A stretch of 64,000 nt of DNA from an uncultured Acidobacteriaceae bacterium. Its GTDB lineage: Bacteria; Acidobacteriota; Terriglobia; Terriglobales; Acidobacteriaceae. Numbering within the stretch: the stretch's first letter is position 1; every line of letters starts with the position of its first letter. The notes below the pieces were generated by a model that did not search any database, was not told the origin of the DNA, and saw only the letters and a list, made by a program, of their open reading frames with translations. A program made the position numbers and the translations under genes. The DNA lies in NCBI GenBank assembly GCA_903849645.1, contig CAINJJ010000005.1, forward strand, positions 1-64,000. The letters are read 5' to 3'. Positions 33,598-43,279 of this stretch are shown here, one piece after another.

Positions 33598-34224
33598 CTA
33601 CTCCCTTGGCCCGCCCGCAAGGGTGGCTGTCAGGTCAGGCGGCACCTCCCCAGCGAGAAAGGCCTCGCGATGGTCGGGGTCGCCCAGGTCCATGGTGAAG
33701 TGGTGCCAGACGTCATCCTGCAGGATGCCCATGTTCCACGGGCCAGAGACGGAGTCGGAAAACTGCCAGACGATGTGAAAGCCTTCCTCGTTGGTAAAAC
33801 CCTCCCCGTCCGCCTGGATGATGGCGTCGCCGCGCTCCCAGAGTGCCGAGCGCAGGGCATGGAGGGCGCTTCCGCCGTCTTCAAGGTCGGCGCCCTGCAG
33901 GTGCTGGAAGGCGTAGATGGTTTTGACGTCGCCGAGGAACTCCTCCAGCCATGCGGCGCCTGTCTCGGGTTTGGCGTCCTGCAGGTCTTCCAGGAAGTCG
34001 GCAATCTCGTCCTGCCCGGTCGATCCGTCAAAGACCGGGTTGCGCTCCAGCAGGGCCACCTCGACCTCGTCGGTGCTTGAGAGCAGCAGCGTCTCCCACT
34101 CCTCCTCCGTGCCTTCTTCGACCGAGAGCTTGAAGCCGGAGTGGTTGGAGGCGAGCAAGTCCGCAAGTTCCTCGAGGGTGGGGAATTCTTCGTCTTTGGA
34201 GAGGACGCGCGTGTAGTAGGCCAT
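33598..34224 (-). CDS. Conserved acidic protein of unknown function
   Basis: A 208-residue soluble, acidic protein. The N-terminus TRVLSKDEEFPTLEELADLL and the segment GDAIIQADGEGFTNEEGFHIVWQF are well formed, but I do not recognise the family. There is no signal peptide, membrane segment or catalytic motif. It ends 103 bases before the tpiA start on the same strand. Confidence 0.6.
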   Translation of the reverse strand: MAYYTRVLSKDEEFPTLEELADLLASNHSGFKLSVEEGTEEEWETLLLSSTDEVEVALLERNPVFDGSTGQDEIADFLEDLQDAKPETGAAWLEEFLGDVKTIYAFQHLQGADLEDGGSALHALRSALWERGDAIIQADGEGFTNEEGFHIVWQFSDSVSGPWNMGILQDDVWHHFTMDLGDPDHREAFLAGEVPPDLTATLAGGPRE

Positions 34225-34298
34225 TCTCTAGCTCCTGCTGGAGTGCTTGATTCTTTCGACTGCTGAATTGGCTTGGCAACCCGACAGATGGGAGATGT

Positions 34299-34718
34299 TC
34301 AGAGTTGAAGAACCTGTTCACTGAAATCACGTGCTGTCAGGATCCTCGTCTCTCCGACGTTTCGAAGTTCGAGAATGTGGGATCGCCTGTCACCTGTAAC
34401 GAGGTAGTGTGCCTTCACGGCCGCTGCAAGGTTGAGCAGGAAGCTATCGTCGGGATCGTCGGCGACGTGGAGGCTGGGGAGTGGCCGAGTCCACACCCTC
34501 GCACGGTTCAAGTTGTTGATCAGAATGCCAAATCGATACGGCTGTAAAGCGGCGCGGAATCGAGGATACCGGCTTGCCTTCCGAATCTCCTCGATCTGAG
34601 CCACACAGGTGGCAAGTTCGAATCGCTTTTGGCGCCAAGCCTGATGGATCTGGGCAGGCGGCCCGCTTGAGGAGAGGATCGCGCTGAAGAGTACATTGGT
34701 GTCGAGTACGACCAGCAT
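34299..34718 (-). CDS. PIN-domain toxin (COG1569-like)
   Basis: A 139-residue PIN ribonuclease. VVLDTNVLFSAIL holds the first Asp, QIEEIRK the Glu, DDSFLLNLAAAVKAHYLVTGDRRSHIL the later Asp pair. This sequence style (ending in a HILELR...ILTARDF motif) is the 'putative toxin component, PIN family' group. Its ATG shares one base with the stop of the antitoxin gene upstream (TAATG), so the pair is coupled. Confidence 0.87.
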   Translation of the reverse strand: MLVVLDTNVLFSAILSSSGPPAQIHQAWRQKRFELATCVAQIEEIRKASRYPRFRAALQPYRFGILINNLNRARVWTRPLPSLHVADDPDDSFLLNLAAAVKAHYLVTGDRRSHILELRNVGETRILTARDFSEQVLQL

Positions 34719-34963
34719 TATTGCCGCCGCGCCCAGGCCAGCGCTTCCTCGACGATACTGTCAATCTCTTCCGGAGTTCGCGATGCATTCTGCTGCTTGA
34801 TGGCCTGAGCCGTCAGGTCGTAGATGCGTTCTTTCACTGCTTCCTCGACAAAGCGGGAAAGATCGCCCTTTTTGCCCCCGTTTTCAGAAGCGAGGAATTG
34901 GCGCAAAGCGGTATCGGTATTCGAGGAGACAACGAGATTCCAGCGGGTGGTGGATGTGGACAT
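34718..34963 (-). CDS. Ribbon-helix-helix-type antitoxin partner
   Basis: An 81-residue protein directly upstream of the PIN toxin. TRWNLVVSSNTDTALRQFLASE... LSRFVEEAVKERIYDLTAQAIK is the strand-helix-helix of an RHH domain. The tail (TPEEIDSIVEEALAWARRQ) should bind the toxin. The ATG at 34963 with GGAG upstream is preferred to the frame start at 35008. It likely represses its own operon. Confidence 0.82.
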   Translation of the reverse strand: MSTSTTRWNLVVSSNTDTALRQFLASENGGKKGDLSRFVEEAVKERIYDLTAQAIKQQNASRTPEEIDSIVEEALAWARRQ

Positions 34964-35028
34964 AAGAGGCTCCGAGTCCATTATACGCATAGGCGGATAA
35001 ACACACAAACACCGATGGGCGGGGCAAA

Positions 35029-35133
35029 TCAGGCGGCTGGCTGGGCGGAGCGGGGGACAATTCGATCAAAGTCCGCTGCCGTCAACTCGCGAACATCGCC
35101 TTCGTCATTCGTCCATGGTTCTGGGTTTGCCAT
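35029..35133 (-). CDS. Tiny antitoxin-like ORF (34 residues)
   Basis: Begins MANPEPWTNDEGDVRELT and ends in AADFDRIVPRSAQPAA. The pattern T-x-x-D-F-x-(K/R)-x-V-P-x-S is shared with the neighbouring ORF at 35151-35372 and resembles the N-terminal segment of BrnA-like antitoxins. GGGAGG lies about 11 bases before the ATG. No toxin gene adjoins it. It might be a free-standing antitoxin fragment. Low certainty because of length. Confidence 0.4.
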   Translation of the reverse strand: MANPEPWTNDEGDVRELTAADFDRIVPRSAQPAA

Positions 35134-35150
35134 ATTTGCGCGCCTCCCTT

Positions 35151-35372
35151 TCAAGCCGCAGGCTTGCGGGAGGACCGAGGGGCATTCGCTTCTATCTCCT
35201 GCGTTTGTGAGGAGAGCAGTTTCTCCATTTCGACAGGCGGACCTGAGAATGGAACCGCTTTGGCGAAGTCCTCTTCTGTCCATTCCGGGCTTTCGTCGTC
35301 GATCAACTCAGGGGTTGGACTTTGCAAATCGATTTCGCTCGCTGTTTCTTGGGTCGAACGTGATATCCACAT
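35151..35372 (-). CDS. Small antitoxin-like ORF (73 residues)
   Basis: A 73-residue acidic product. ELIDDESPEWTEEDFAKAVPFSGPP is the BrnA-type toxin-binding segment, but no ribbon-helix-helix DNA-binding part follows; instead the tail is polar (SSQTQEIEANAPRSSRKPAA). It stops 17 bases before the 34-residue ORF and both look like one unit. The upstream frame is open to 35516; the ATG at 35372 is the best start. Function unknown. Confidence 0.45.
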   Translation of the reverse strand: MWISRSTQETASEIDLQSPTPELIDDESPEWTEEDFAKAVPFSGPPVEMEKLLSSQTQEIEANAPRSSRKPAA

Positions 35373-35545
35373 CAACGTTGTACCGGGAAGCCGGTTTTCT
35401 GAAACAGGGAATCTCCGTTCATGCGTCAGACTCCCGGAGCTTGGAAGTAGGGCTCCGGGCACCGCGATTTGGCCTATATTTGCCCCTTGGAACGGTGGCC
35501 AAGCGCTTGCGGGCAAAAAGCGAGCGCTTGCCGCACCGCAGGTGC

Positions 35546-36760
35546 CTACTTGTCCGTCAGCGCTTCCACGCCGGGCAGCTTCTTGCCTTCGAGGAATTCA
35601 AGGCTGGCGCCGCCGCCGGTGCTGATGTGGGTGATCTGGTCGGCCAGGCCGGTCTTGTTGATGGCGCTGACCGAGTCGCCGCCGCCGATGATGGAGATGG
35701 CTGCCTTGTTGGCGGCCACGGCGTGGGCGATGGCGTTGGTGCCCACGGCGAATCGCGGGAACTCGAAGACGCCGGCGGGGCCATTCCACACGATGGTACG
35801 GGCGGTGGAGACGACCTGTTCAATGGCCGCGATGGACTTGGGGCCGATGTCGAGACCCTGCCAGTCGGCGGGGAAGTTGACGCTGGTGTCCCAGGGCTGG
35901 GTATTGGCGTCGGGAGCGAAGTTGTCGGCGAGAACGTTGTCGACCGGCAGCAACAGGTTGACGCCCTTGGCCTTGGCCTTGTCGATGGCGGCTTTGGCCA
36001 TGTCGATCTTGTCTTCTTCCACCAGGCTCTTGCCGGTAGTAACGCCGATCGCGCGCTGGAAGGTGTAAGCCATGCCGCCCACGATCACCAGCGTATCGAC
36101 CTTGTCGAGGAGGTTGGAGATGACATCGATCTTGCCGGAGATCTTGGAGCCGCCGATGATAGCGACGAAGGGCTTTTCGGGGGCTTCCAGGGCCTTGCCG
36201 AGGTAGGTAATCTCCTTTTCCATCAGCAGGCCGGCCACGGCGGGAGTGAGGAAGTGGGTGATGCCTTCCGTGGAGGCATGGGCGCGGTGAGCCGAACCGA
36301 AGGCGTCGTTGACGTACACATCAGCCAGCGAGGCGAGAGCCTTGGAGAAGGCGGGGTCGTTGGCTTCCTCTTCGGCGTGGTAGCGGAGGTTCTCCAGCAG
36401 CAGCACCTGGCCGGACTCAAGCTGGCGGGCCAGCTCCGCGGCCACGTCGCCGATGCAATCGGGGGCAAAGGCCACGTTGACGCTCTCGCCAATCTCCTTG
36501 TCGAGGAGCTGGCGGAGCCGGTCCACAACCGGGCGGAGGGAGTACTTGGGATTCGGCTTGCCCTTGGGACGGCCGAGGTGCGAGGCCAGGATGACCTTGG
36601 CCTTGTGCTTGAGCGCGTAGACGATGGTGGGCAGCGTGGCCACGATGCGCGTGTCGTCTGTGATGGTGGACCCGTCCTCGGTGAGAGGCACGTTGAAATC
36701 GACGCGGATGAAGACGCGCTTGTTGGCCAGATCGATGTCGCGAATGGAGAGCTTTGCCAT
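35546..36760 (-). CDS. pgk: Phosphoglycerate kinase
   Basis: Transfers phosphate from 1,3-bisphosphoglycerate to ADP. The 404-residue product has [12 protein letters not shown] (the family signature), SHLGRPKG, the hinge and nucleotide sites [39 protein letters not shown] and [13 protein letters not shown], and the C-terminal [15 protein letters not shown]. The ATG at 36760 gives [11 protein letters not shown]; upstream codons to 36946 are low-complexity. Follows gapA and ridA on the same strand. Confidence 0.97.
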   Translation of the reverse strand: MAKLSIRDIDLANKRVFIRVDFNVPLTEDGSTITDDTRIVATLPTIVYALKHKAKVILASHLGRPKGKPNPKYSLRPVVDRLRQLLDKEIGESVNVAFAPDCIGDVAAELARQLESGQVLLLENLRYHAEEEANDPAFSKALASLADVYVNDAFGSAHRAHASTEGITHFLTPAVAGLLMEKEITYLGKALEAPEKPFVAIIGGSKISGKIDVISNLLDKVDTLVIVGGMAYTFQRAIGVTTGKSLVEEDKIDMAKAAIDKAKAKGVNLLLPVDNVLADNFAPDANTQPWDTSVNFPADWQGLDIGPKSIAAIEQVVSTARTIVWNGPAGVFEFPRFAVGTNAIAHAVAANKAAISIIGGGDSVSAINKTGLADQITHISTGGGASLEFLEGKKLPGVEALTDK

Positions 36761-36804
36761 GGTTCGAAGACCTTTCTGAGGGGCTAGGGACGAGGGACTA
36801 GGGA

Positions 36805-37182
36805 CTAGGGGGCTGGGTCTGGAAGGACGGCGTCCATCTCGATCTCGACGCGCCAGGCGGGATTGAGGAGCGTGGCGCCGACCATGGTGGCGGCGGGGCG
36901 GATGACGCCGAAGAACTCGCCGTGGACGCGGCCAACCGCCTCCCAATCCTCGACATGGGCGAGGTAGATGCGGGTGCGGACTACGTCTTCAAAGGTCGCG
37001 CCGGCCTTGGCCAGGGTCTCGGCGGCGATGGCGAAGACGCGGCGGGTCTGTCCGGCAGCGTCCAGGTCGTCCGCGCCCACAGGGCCGGTCCCGGAGAGGT
37101 GGACTGAGTTGCCCACGCGAACAGCGCGGGAGAAGCCGATGATGGGCTCGTAGGGAGAGGTGCCGGGGATGTTTGTGCGCAT
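36805..37182 (-). CDS. RidA/YjgF family protein
   Basis: A 125-residue Rid-family protein. Members deaminate reactive enamine/imine intermediates or have unknown roles. [49 protein letters not shown] and [23 protein letters not shown] cover the fold; the Arg of canonical RidA near the active site is replaced by NPAWRVEIE context typical of the Rid2-like subgroups. It lies between gapA and pgk with repeats in both flanks. A metabolic link to glycolysis is not shown. Confidence 0.88.
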   Translation of the reverse strand: MRTNIPGTSPYEPIIGFSRAVRVGNSVHLSGTGPVGADDLDAAGQTRRVFAIAAETLAKAGATFEDVVRTRIYLAHVEDWEAVGRVHGEFFGVIRPAATMVGATLLNPAWRVEIEMDAVLPDPAP

Positions 37183-37192
37183 GGGGTTTTTC

Positions 37193-37265
37193 AGGGGTCA
37201 GAGATCAGGGAGCAGGGAGCAGGGAGCGAAAGACTGACCCCTGATCCCTGACCCCTGATCCCTTG
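37193..37265. repeat. Simple-repeat hairpin between gapA and ridA
   Basis: GGGGTCAGAGATCAGGGAGCAGGG and the later CCCTGATCCCTGACCCCTGA form an inverted repeat of degenerate GGGAGCA/CCCTGAT units. Related tracts occur at 36782-36812, 40620-40668, 52530-52558, 60601-60640 and 60714-60730. Confidence 0.65.
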
Positions 37266-37269
37266 TTGC

Positions 37270-38274
<1,005 letters not shown>

Positions 38275-38555
38275 GTGTGTCTTCTCCTTGGTAAATGGGT
38301 GACGCTGTGGTTTGATCTTGCGTTATTCGGCGGCTTGGATCGCTCCAGCGGGCAATTCCACCAAACTCATGATCGTAACACTCTCAAAAGCGGGGACGGA
38401 CTCAAAACGCGGCGAACAAGCGAAATGAGCGGAATCCCTTCCACCGCCAGTGTGCCTTTCCAGGTACACGATGGTATGTGACGGCGTGCACACCCGTTGC
38501 GGGGCTGCCTGCAAGTATGGTATCCCGGTATCACCATAGTACTGTTGAAGGCGGC

Positions 38556-39335
38556 ATGAGAAGACGCTCGAAACGCGCACCGAACACCTCCGAATCCACC
38601 GGCAAGATTGGCCAGGAACTCCCGTCGAATCAACCGCGCCCCCTGGTGCCCTTTTATCCGGATGAGGCGCCCGTCAAGGCGCTCCCACCCGCGCCCAGGC
38701 CAACCGCGCAACGCCCATTGCAGCCGCAGTCCGCGGCGCCGGTGCAACGGGCGCCACGGCCAGAGCGCCCCGCGCGTCAGGATTGGGGCGAACCGCAGCC
38801 GGGCGGACGGCTGGAACTGGAGACACAGCCCGAGTTTTCCCACCCGGAGCCGGAGGAGCAGGAGCGGTCCCCGCTGGACCCCAAGGGCTACGTGGTGCTG
38901 GCCATCGGCCTGCCGGGGTCGGGCAAGACGACCTGGTTTGGACGCCGGGGCATTACGCCGCTCTCAAGCGACCTGCTGCGCAACATTCTCTTTGACGATG
39001 TGGAGGAGCAGCGCTACCAGGGGCTGGTGTTTTCCACCCTGCGTTCGCTGCTGCGTGCGCGGCTGATCGCCAAAATGCCCATGAACTACGTGGACGCGAC
39101 CAATCTCTCGACGCACGAGCGGCGCCAGTGGATCAAGATGGCCAAGAGCTTCGGCTACGAGGTGCAGGCGGTGTTTTTCGATGTGCCGCTGGAGGTTTGC
39201 CTGGAGCGGAACGCCAAGCGCGAGCGCTCGGTGAGCGAAGACGTGATGCGCAAGATGGCGGAAAAGCTCAAGGCGCCGCTGTTTGAAGAGGGATTTGCCA
39301 AGATCACGGTGGTGCGGGTAAAAAGCGCGGGGTAG
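38556..39335 (+). CDS. P-loop nucleotide kinase (AAA_33/polynucleotide kinase-like)
   Basis: A 259-residue protein. About 105 residues of proline-, glutamine- and arginine-rich, probably disordered sequence precede a compact kinase domain with Walker A GLPGSGKT (118-125), an SSDLLRNILFDD switch, YVDATNLSTHERRQWI, and lid Arg residues in CLERNAKRERSV. This is the layout of polynucleotide-kinase 5'-kinase and Zeta-like small kinases. The substrate could be RNA/DNA ends or a small molecule. The ATG at 38556 is a reasonable start; other in-frame starts lie upstream. Confidence 0.82.
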   Translation: MRRRSKRAPNTSESTGKIGQELPSNQPRPLVPFYPDEAPVKALPPAPRPTAQRPLQPQSAAPVQRAPRPERPARQDWGEPQPGGRLELETQPEFSHPEPEEQERSPLDPKGYVVLAIGLPGSGKTTWFGRRGITPLSSDLLRNILFDDVEEQRYQGLVFSTLRSLLRARLIAKMPMNYVDATNLSTHERRQWIKMAKSFGYEVQAVFFDVPLEVCLERNAKRERSVSEDVMRKMAEKLKAPLFEEGFAKITVVRVKSAG

Positions 39336-39394
39336 CCGGAGGGCCGCGACGGCGCCCGATTCAAAACAACATCTTCAAATGCGAGGACTTCCCC

Positions 39395-39928
39395 ATGAGT
39401 ACTCCTGCCCCCGGTGTTCCCTATGTTGAGCCGTGGCTGCGCGGAACCTATGCCGATGTGCCGGCGGTGGGCCGGGCCGTGCTGCATGCGCTGGACCTGG
39501 CTCTCGATGACCTGGCCAGGTGGACCGAAGCGCTAACCGACGGCGAGGTGCACGCGAAACCTCTTGACCTGCCGTCGATCGCCTTTCATCTGCGCCATAT
39601 CGCCCGCTCGGTGGACCGGATTCTGAGCTATGCGGAAGGCAAGGCGCTCTCGGCGGACCAGTTGGCGGCGCTGAAAGCGGAACTGGCCGGACCTGCGGAG
39701 CCCGAGACGCTGGCTGAGCTGCTGGCAGAGGTCGAGGCGTCGTTCAGCGATGCGGGCGAGCGGGTGCGAGTGCTGGCCAAGGCCAACTTCGACACCTTTC
39801 GCGGCGTGGGGCGGAAGCAGTTGCCCACCTCGATAGGCGGGGCGCTGATCCATGTGGCCGACCACACCCAGCGGCATGTGGGGCAGGTGGTGACCACGGC
39901 AAAGGTCGTGAGGGCGCTCCGAGCCTAG
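39395..39928 (+). CDS. DinB family protein
   Basis: A 177-residue four-helix-bundle protein. The three metal His residues are visible: PSIAFHLRHIARSVDRIL (first helix) and ALIHVADHTQRHVGQVV (last helix, HxxxH). Family members bind Ni/Zn/Mn and include bacillithiol and mycothiol transferases; role here unknown. Convergent with ribA, sharing 4 bases at the stops. Unrelated at a glance to the smaller DinB-like gene at 1124-1591. Confidence 0.87.
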   Translation: MSTPAPGVPYVEPWLRGTYADVPAVGRAVLHALDLALDDLARWTEALTDGEVHAKPLDLPSIAFHLRHIARSVDRILSYAEGKALSADQLAALKAELAGPAEPETLAELLAEVEASFSDAGERVRVLAKANFDTFRGVGRKQLPTSIGGALIHVADHTQRHVGQVVTTAKVVRALRA

Positions 39929-40590
39929 CTCGCCTGCTCCTCGGTCACCAGAGCGTCCACGATATGGCCCATCTTTTCCTGCTTGGTGCGGACGTAGCCG
40001 GCGAAGGAGTCCTGGGGCTCCACTTCGGCGGAGACGCGCTCGGTGACCTCGATGCCCGCTGACTCCAGGGCGGCCACCTTCTCCGGGTTGTTGGTAATAA
40101 GGCGGACCTGATGGACGCCCAGCAGCTTGAGCACTTCGGCGGGCAGTTCATACGCCCGGCAGTCGGCGGCAAAGCCTAGCTCCACATTGGCTTCGACGGT
40201 GTCGAGGCCATGGTCCTGGAGTTCATAGGCCTTGAGCTTGGCCATGATGCCGATGCCGCGGCCCTCCTGCTGCTCATAGAGCAGGATGCCCGCGCCCTCC
40301 TCGGCGATGCGGCCGAGAGCCAGCTCAAGCTGGAGGCGGCAGTCGCAGCGCAGCGAGCCGAAGACATCGCCGGTGAGGCACTGGGAGTGGATGCGGACGA
40401 CCGGCGGGGCGGCATGGATGTCACCCATCACCAGCGCTACAAGTCCTTCAATCTCCTGAGATTGGCAGGCCGCCGATGGGTCGCAGGCACGGGGCGCGGC
40501 CAGATGCCCCTCAAAGCCCAGGATGCGGAAGGCGCCCCAGCGGGTGGGGAAATCGGCCTCCGCGACCTTGTTCACGCTCTCAAATGGCAT
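39925..40590 (-). CDS. ribA: GTP cyclohydrolase II
   Basis: First step of riboflavin synthesis. The 221-residue product has the zinc Cys cluster in HSQCLTGDVFGSLRCDCRLQLE, the GTP-binding YEQQEGRGIGIMAKLKAY, and the active-site region LGVHQVRLITNNPEKVAALE. It is a stand-alone RibA with no DHBP synthase domain. It carries an insert of about 25 residues near the N-terminus (PRACDPSAACQSQEIEG). Length is slightly above E. coli RibA (196). Confidence 0.95.
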   Translation of the reverse strand: MPFESVNKVAEADFPTRWGAFRILGFEGHLAAPRACDPSAACQSQEIEGLVALVMGDIHAAPPVVRIHSQCLTGDVFGSLRCDCRLQLELALGRIAEEGAGILLYEQQEGRGIGIMAKLKAYELQDHGLDTVEANVELGFAADCRAYELPAEVLKLLGVHQVRLITNNPEKVAALESAGIEVTERVSAEVEPQDSFAGYVRTKQEKMGHIVDALVTEEQAS

Positions 40591-40712
40591 GGTTCCATTC
40601 TACAGGGATCGGGGGTCTGGGGTCAGGGAGGAGGGACGAGGGACTTAGGGACGAGGGACCAGGTGCAAAGGAACTGGGGCGGGAACGTGGAGCGTAGAAT
40701 GGGCGCAATCGT

Positions 40713-41990
40713 ATGAAGACTCTTGCCGGGCCGGTGGCCGCGCTTTGTTGCCTGTGTTTCTCAATTTCCGGTGCGCCCGCGGGCCTTTCTCAGGAGGGTT
40801 CGCGCGAGATCACGGTGCATGTGGACGTGAATTCGCTCCTGGTGCCGGTGGTGGTGCGCGACGCGCAAGGCCGTGCGGTGGGCGACCTGAAGCAGGAGGA
40901 TTTCAAGGTCCTGGACGAGGGCAAGCCGCGCAAGATTGTGGCGCTCTCGGTGGAGAAGAGCGAAGCGGCACAGAGCGCGGGGGAGTCGGCCGCGGCTGGG
41001 CCGGCAGGAACCGTGGCGCAACCCGCGAACCAATCAGCCGCTACGCGGTACATCGTGTTCCTGTTCGACGACCGGCACCTGGGTCCCGGAGAGATGGACC
41101 GAGCCAAGGCTGCGGGGGCCAAGCTGCTGGAGCAACCGCTGGCCGATGGGGACCGGGCGGTGGTGCTTTCTTTCACCGGGGTCAACTCCGGCATGACGCA
41201 CGACCGGGCGGCGCTGCTGGCGGGCCTGGCCAAGCTCAAGCCGCAACAGGGCGCGCAGCACGATGCCGGACAGTGCCCGGACATCGACTACGCGACGGCC
41301 GACGCGCTGATCAACCGGCACAGCAAGCCGGAATGGGACGCGCAGATAGAACGGGCGGCCAACTGCGCGCACATGAGTTCGAAAGGGAACATCGGCTACG
41401 TGGAGCAACTGGTCCGCACGGCGGCCAACCAGGCGCTGCTGGCCGGCGACCAGGATGCGCGCGCCACGCTGGGATATGTCCGGGACGTGGTGCACACGCT
41501 GAGCAAGCTGCCGGGGCAGCGGACGCTGGTGCTGGTTTCGCCGGGGTTTCTGACAGGTTCCGGCGAGGCCATGGCGCTGGAGTCGGGCATTCTGGATCTG
41601 GCCGCGGGGGCGGGCGTGACCATCAGCGCGCTGGACGCACGCGGGCTTTCAGCGGGAAACATAGGCGCGGGACAGTCCACGGCAGGCTCGGTCTACAGCA
41701 ACATCACCGGCGGGGCCGCCGGAAGCCACCTGGAGGCCATGCGGGATAGCGAAGAGGGCCTGGCGCAGCTTGCCGCGGGGACCGGGGGCAGCTTCTTCCG
41801 CAACGGCAATGATCTGGGCGCGGGGCTCAAGGATCTGGCGGCGGGGCCGGAGTACCGCTACGTTCTGGAACTTTCTCTCGACGGGGTGAAGCAGAACGGC
41901 ACGTATCACGCGCTCAAAGTAGAAGTGGCCCGGAGCGGCGTAAAAGTGCAGGCGCGGGAAGGGTATTTTGCGCCCAAGGCCAGAAAATGA
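40713..41990 (+). CDS. Secreted VWFA-domain protein of acidobacterial type
   Basis: A 425-residue exported protein: signal peptide (to about Ser26), then DVNSLLVPVVVRDAQGRAVGDLKQEDFKVLDEGKPRKI, which opens the acidobacterial VWFA-related domain. The von Willebrand A core has YIVFLFDDRHL where the usual DxSxS MIDAS is degenerate (DDRHL), then LSFTGVN and TLVLVSPGFL. It ends with YRYVLELSL...GTYHALKVEV, a small beta domain. These proteins are abundant in acidobacteria and have no established function. The next gene starts 16 bases on. Confidence 0.88.
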   Translation: MKTLAGPVAALCCLCFSISGAPAGLSQEGSREITVHVDVNSLLVPVVVRDAQGRAVGDLKQEDFKVLDEGKPRKIVALSVEKSEAAQSAGESAAAGPAGTVAQPANQSAATRYIVFLFDDRHLGPGEMDRAKAAGAKLLEQPLADGDRAVVLSFTGVNSGMTHDRAALLAGLAKLKPQQGAQHDAGQCPDIDYATADALINRHSKPEWDAQIERAANCAHMSSKGNIGYVEQLVRTAANQALLAGDQDARATLGYVRDVVHTLSKLPGQRTLVLVSPGFLTGSGEAMALESGILDLAAGAGVTISALDARGLSAGNIGAGQSTAGSVYSNITGGAAGSHLEAMRDSEEGLAQLAAGTGGSFFRNGNDLGAGLKDLAAGPEYRYVLELSLDGVKQNGTYHALKVEVARSGVKVQAREGYFAPKARK

Positions 41991-42006
41991 AGAATCGGGA
42001 GCGGCC

Positions 42007-42960
42007 ATGAATCTCAAACTGAGCGCAGCGGGGATCGCTTTTGCCGCGTCCATGGCGCTGCCGGCCGCGCCGCAGATGGATCTGGGCCGGCTGGCGGCCG
42101 CCCCGCATACGCAGACCCTGGGCCCGGATGCGGCGGAGTCGATCAATTATCTGACCGCGCCGCCGGAGCGGATTCGGGAGGTGGTTCCGGCTCTGAAGGG
42201 GCTACGGCCCGAGGCGGGCCAGGAGGCGCTGCCGGAGATTCTGGCCGGAGTGGCCAAGACCATCGCCGCCGTGCTGCCGAGGCTGCCCAACCTGGTTTCA
42301 AAGGAAGAGATCTTTCACTTTCAGGGCAAGCGGGACGCGGCAGCGGCCGGCGGGCTGGCCAATCTGCAGCCGTGGAGCCGGGAGTTCAAGTACCTGATTC
42401 TGAGCCACCACGGTGCGGACGGCAACACCACCATCGAGGAACTGCGCACGGACGCCAAGGGCCATTCGGCAGATGGGGCTGGGCAGTTCACGGCGCCGCG
42501 CGGGTATGGATTCGCCTACCAGTGGCTGTTTTTCTCGGCGGCCAACCAGGAGGATTTCCGGTTCCGGCTGCTGGGGCAGCAGGAGAAGGACGGAAGAAAG
42601 ACGTGGGCCGTCGCGTTTGCCCAGGACCCGGCCAGGGTAAGAAATCCGGCGCTGTTTCAGTCGGAGGGCAAGGTGGCGCCGTTCTATTACCAGGGGGTCC
42701 TGTGGGTGGACCGGGGAAGCTTCGACATTGTGCGCCTGCGCACGGACCTGCTGACGCCGCTTCCGGAGTTGCACCTGCGGCAGATGACGACCGAGGTAGC
42801 CTTCCGGTCGGTGCCGATTCATGGGTTTGATGCGGTGTTCTGGCTGCCAAGCGAGGTGTCGATCGCCAGCGACCAGGGCGGGGGACTGGCGGAAGAGAGC
42901 CACCGCTACTCGGACTACCACCTGTTTCACACTGATACGCGGATCATTCCAGAGCCTTGA
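42007..42960 (+). CDS. Secreted protein of unknown function, partner of VWFA protein
   Basis: A 317-residue protein with a short signal peptide (KLSAAGIAFAASMALPAAP). The body reads LPRLPNLVSKEEIFHFQGKR, YQWLFFSAANQEDFRFRLLG, YQGVLWVDRGSFDIVRLRTDLL and VPIHGFDAVFWLPSEVSI, a beta-rich pattern like LolA/outer-membrane lipoprotein-sorting-type folds (strand with VLWVDxxxFxIxRL). The ATG at 42007 has GGGAG 6 bases upstream. Tight spacing to the VWFA gene suggests an operon. Confidence 0.7.
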   Translation: MNLKLSAAGIAFAASMALPAAPQMDLGRLAAAPHTQTLGPDAAESINYLTAPPERIREVVPALKGLRPEAGQEALPEILAGVAKTIAAVLPRLPNLVSKEEIFHFQGKRDAAAAGGLANLQPWSREFKYLILSHHGADGNTTIEELRTDAKGHSADGAGQFTAPRGYGFAYQWLFFSAANQEDFRFRLLGQQEKDGRKTWAVAFAQDPARVRNPALFQSEGKVAPFYYQGVLWVDRGSFDIVRLRTDLLTPLPELHLRQMTTEVAFRSVPIHGFDAVFWLPSEVSIASDQGGGLAEESHRYSDYHLFHTDTRIIPEP

Positions 42961-43194
42961 TCGAGCGGGCACTCTGCAAGCAGCCAAGGATGCACGGGCT
43001 GCGGCCTTCATCGAAGGCGTACCGGCAAACCTGCTTGGGACAGAAGATGAAGGCACGGTGCAGGGACGACCGCAACGCTGTCAGGCGAGTAACTGTGGCG
43101 CGCCTTGATGTGGCGGGAATTCAAATTGGCTCCCAAGGATTCGCCAAAAGCAGGATCGAGAAGCCAACGAAGAGCATATTTAATTGATTCCATG

Positions 43195-43271
43195 TGGTAG
43201 GCGAGGCGGGGATCGAACCCACAACCCCCGGCTTAGAAGGCCGGTGCTCTATCCAATTGAGCTACTCGCCC
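43195..43271 (-). tRNA. tRNA-Arg (TCT)
   Basis: On the minus strand: acceptor GGGCGAG pairs with CTCGCCT, D arm TAGCTCAATTGGATAGAGC, anticodon loop CTTCTAA (TCT), T arm with GTTCGATCC, and an encoded CCA end. 77 bases. Confidence 0.96.
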
Positions 43272-43279
43272 ACGCGTAT

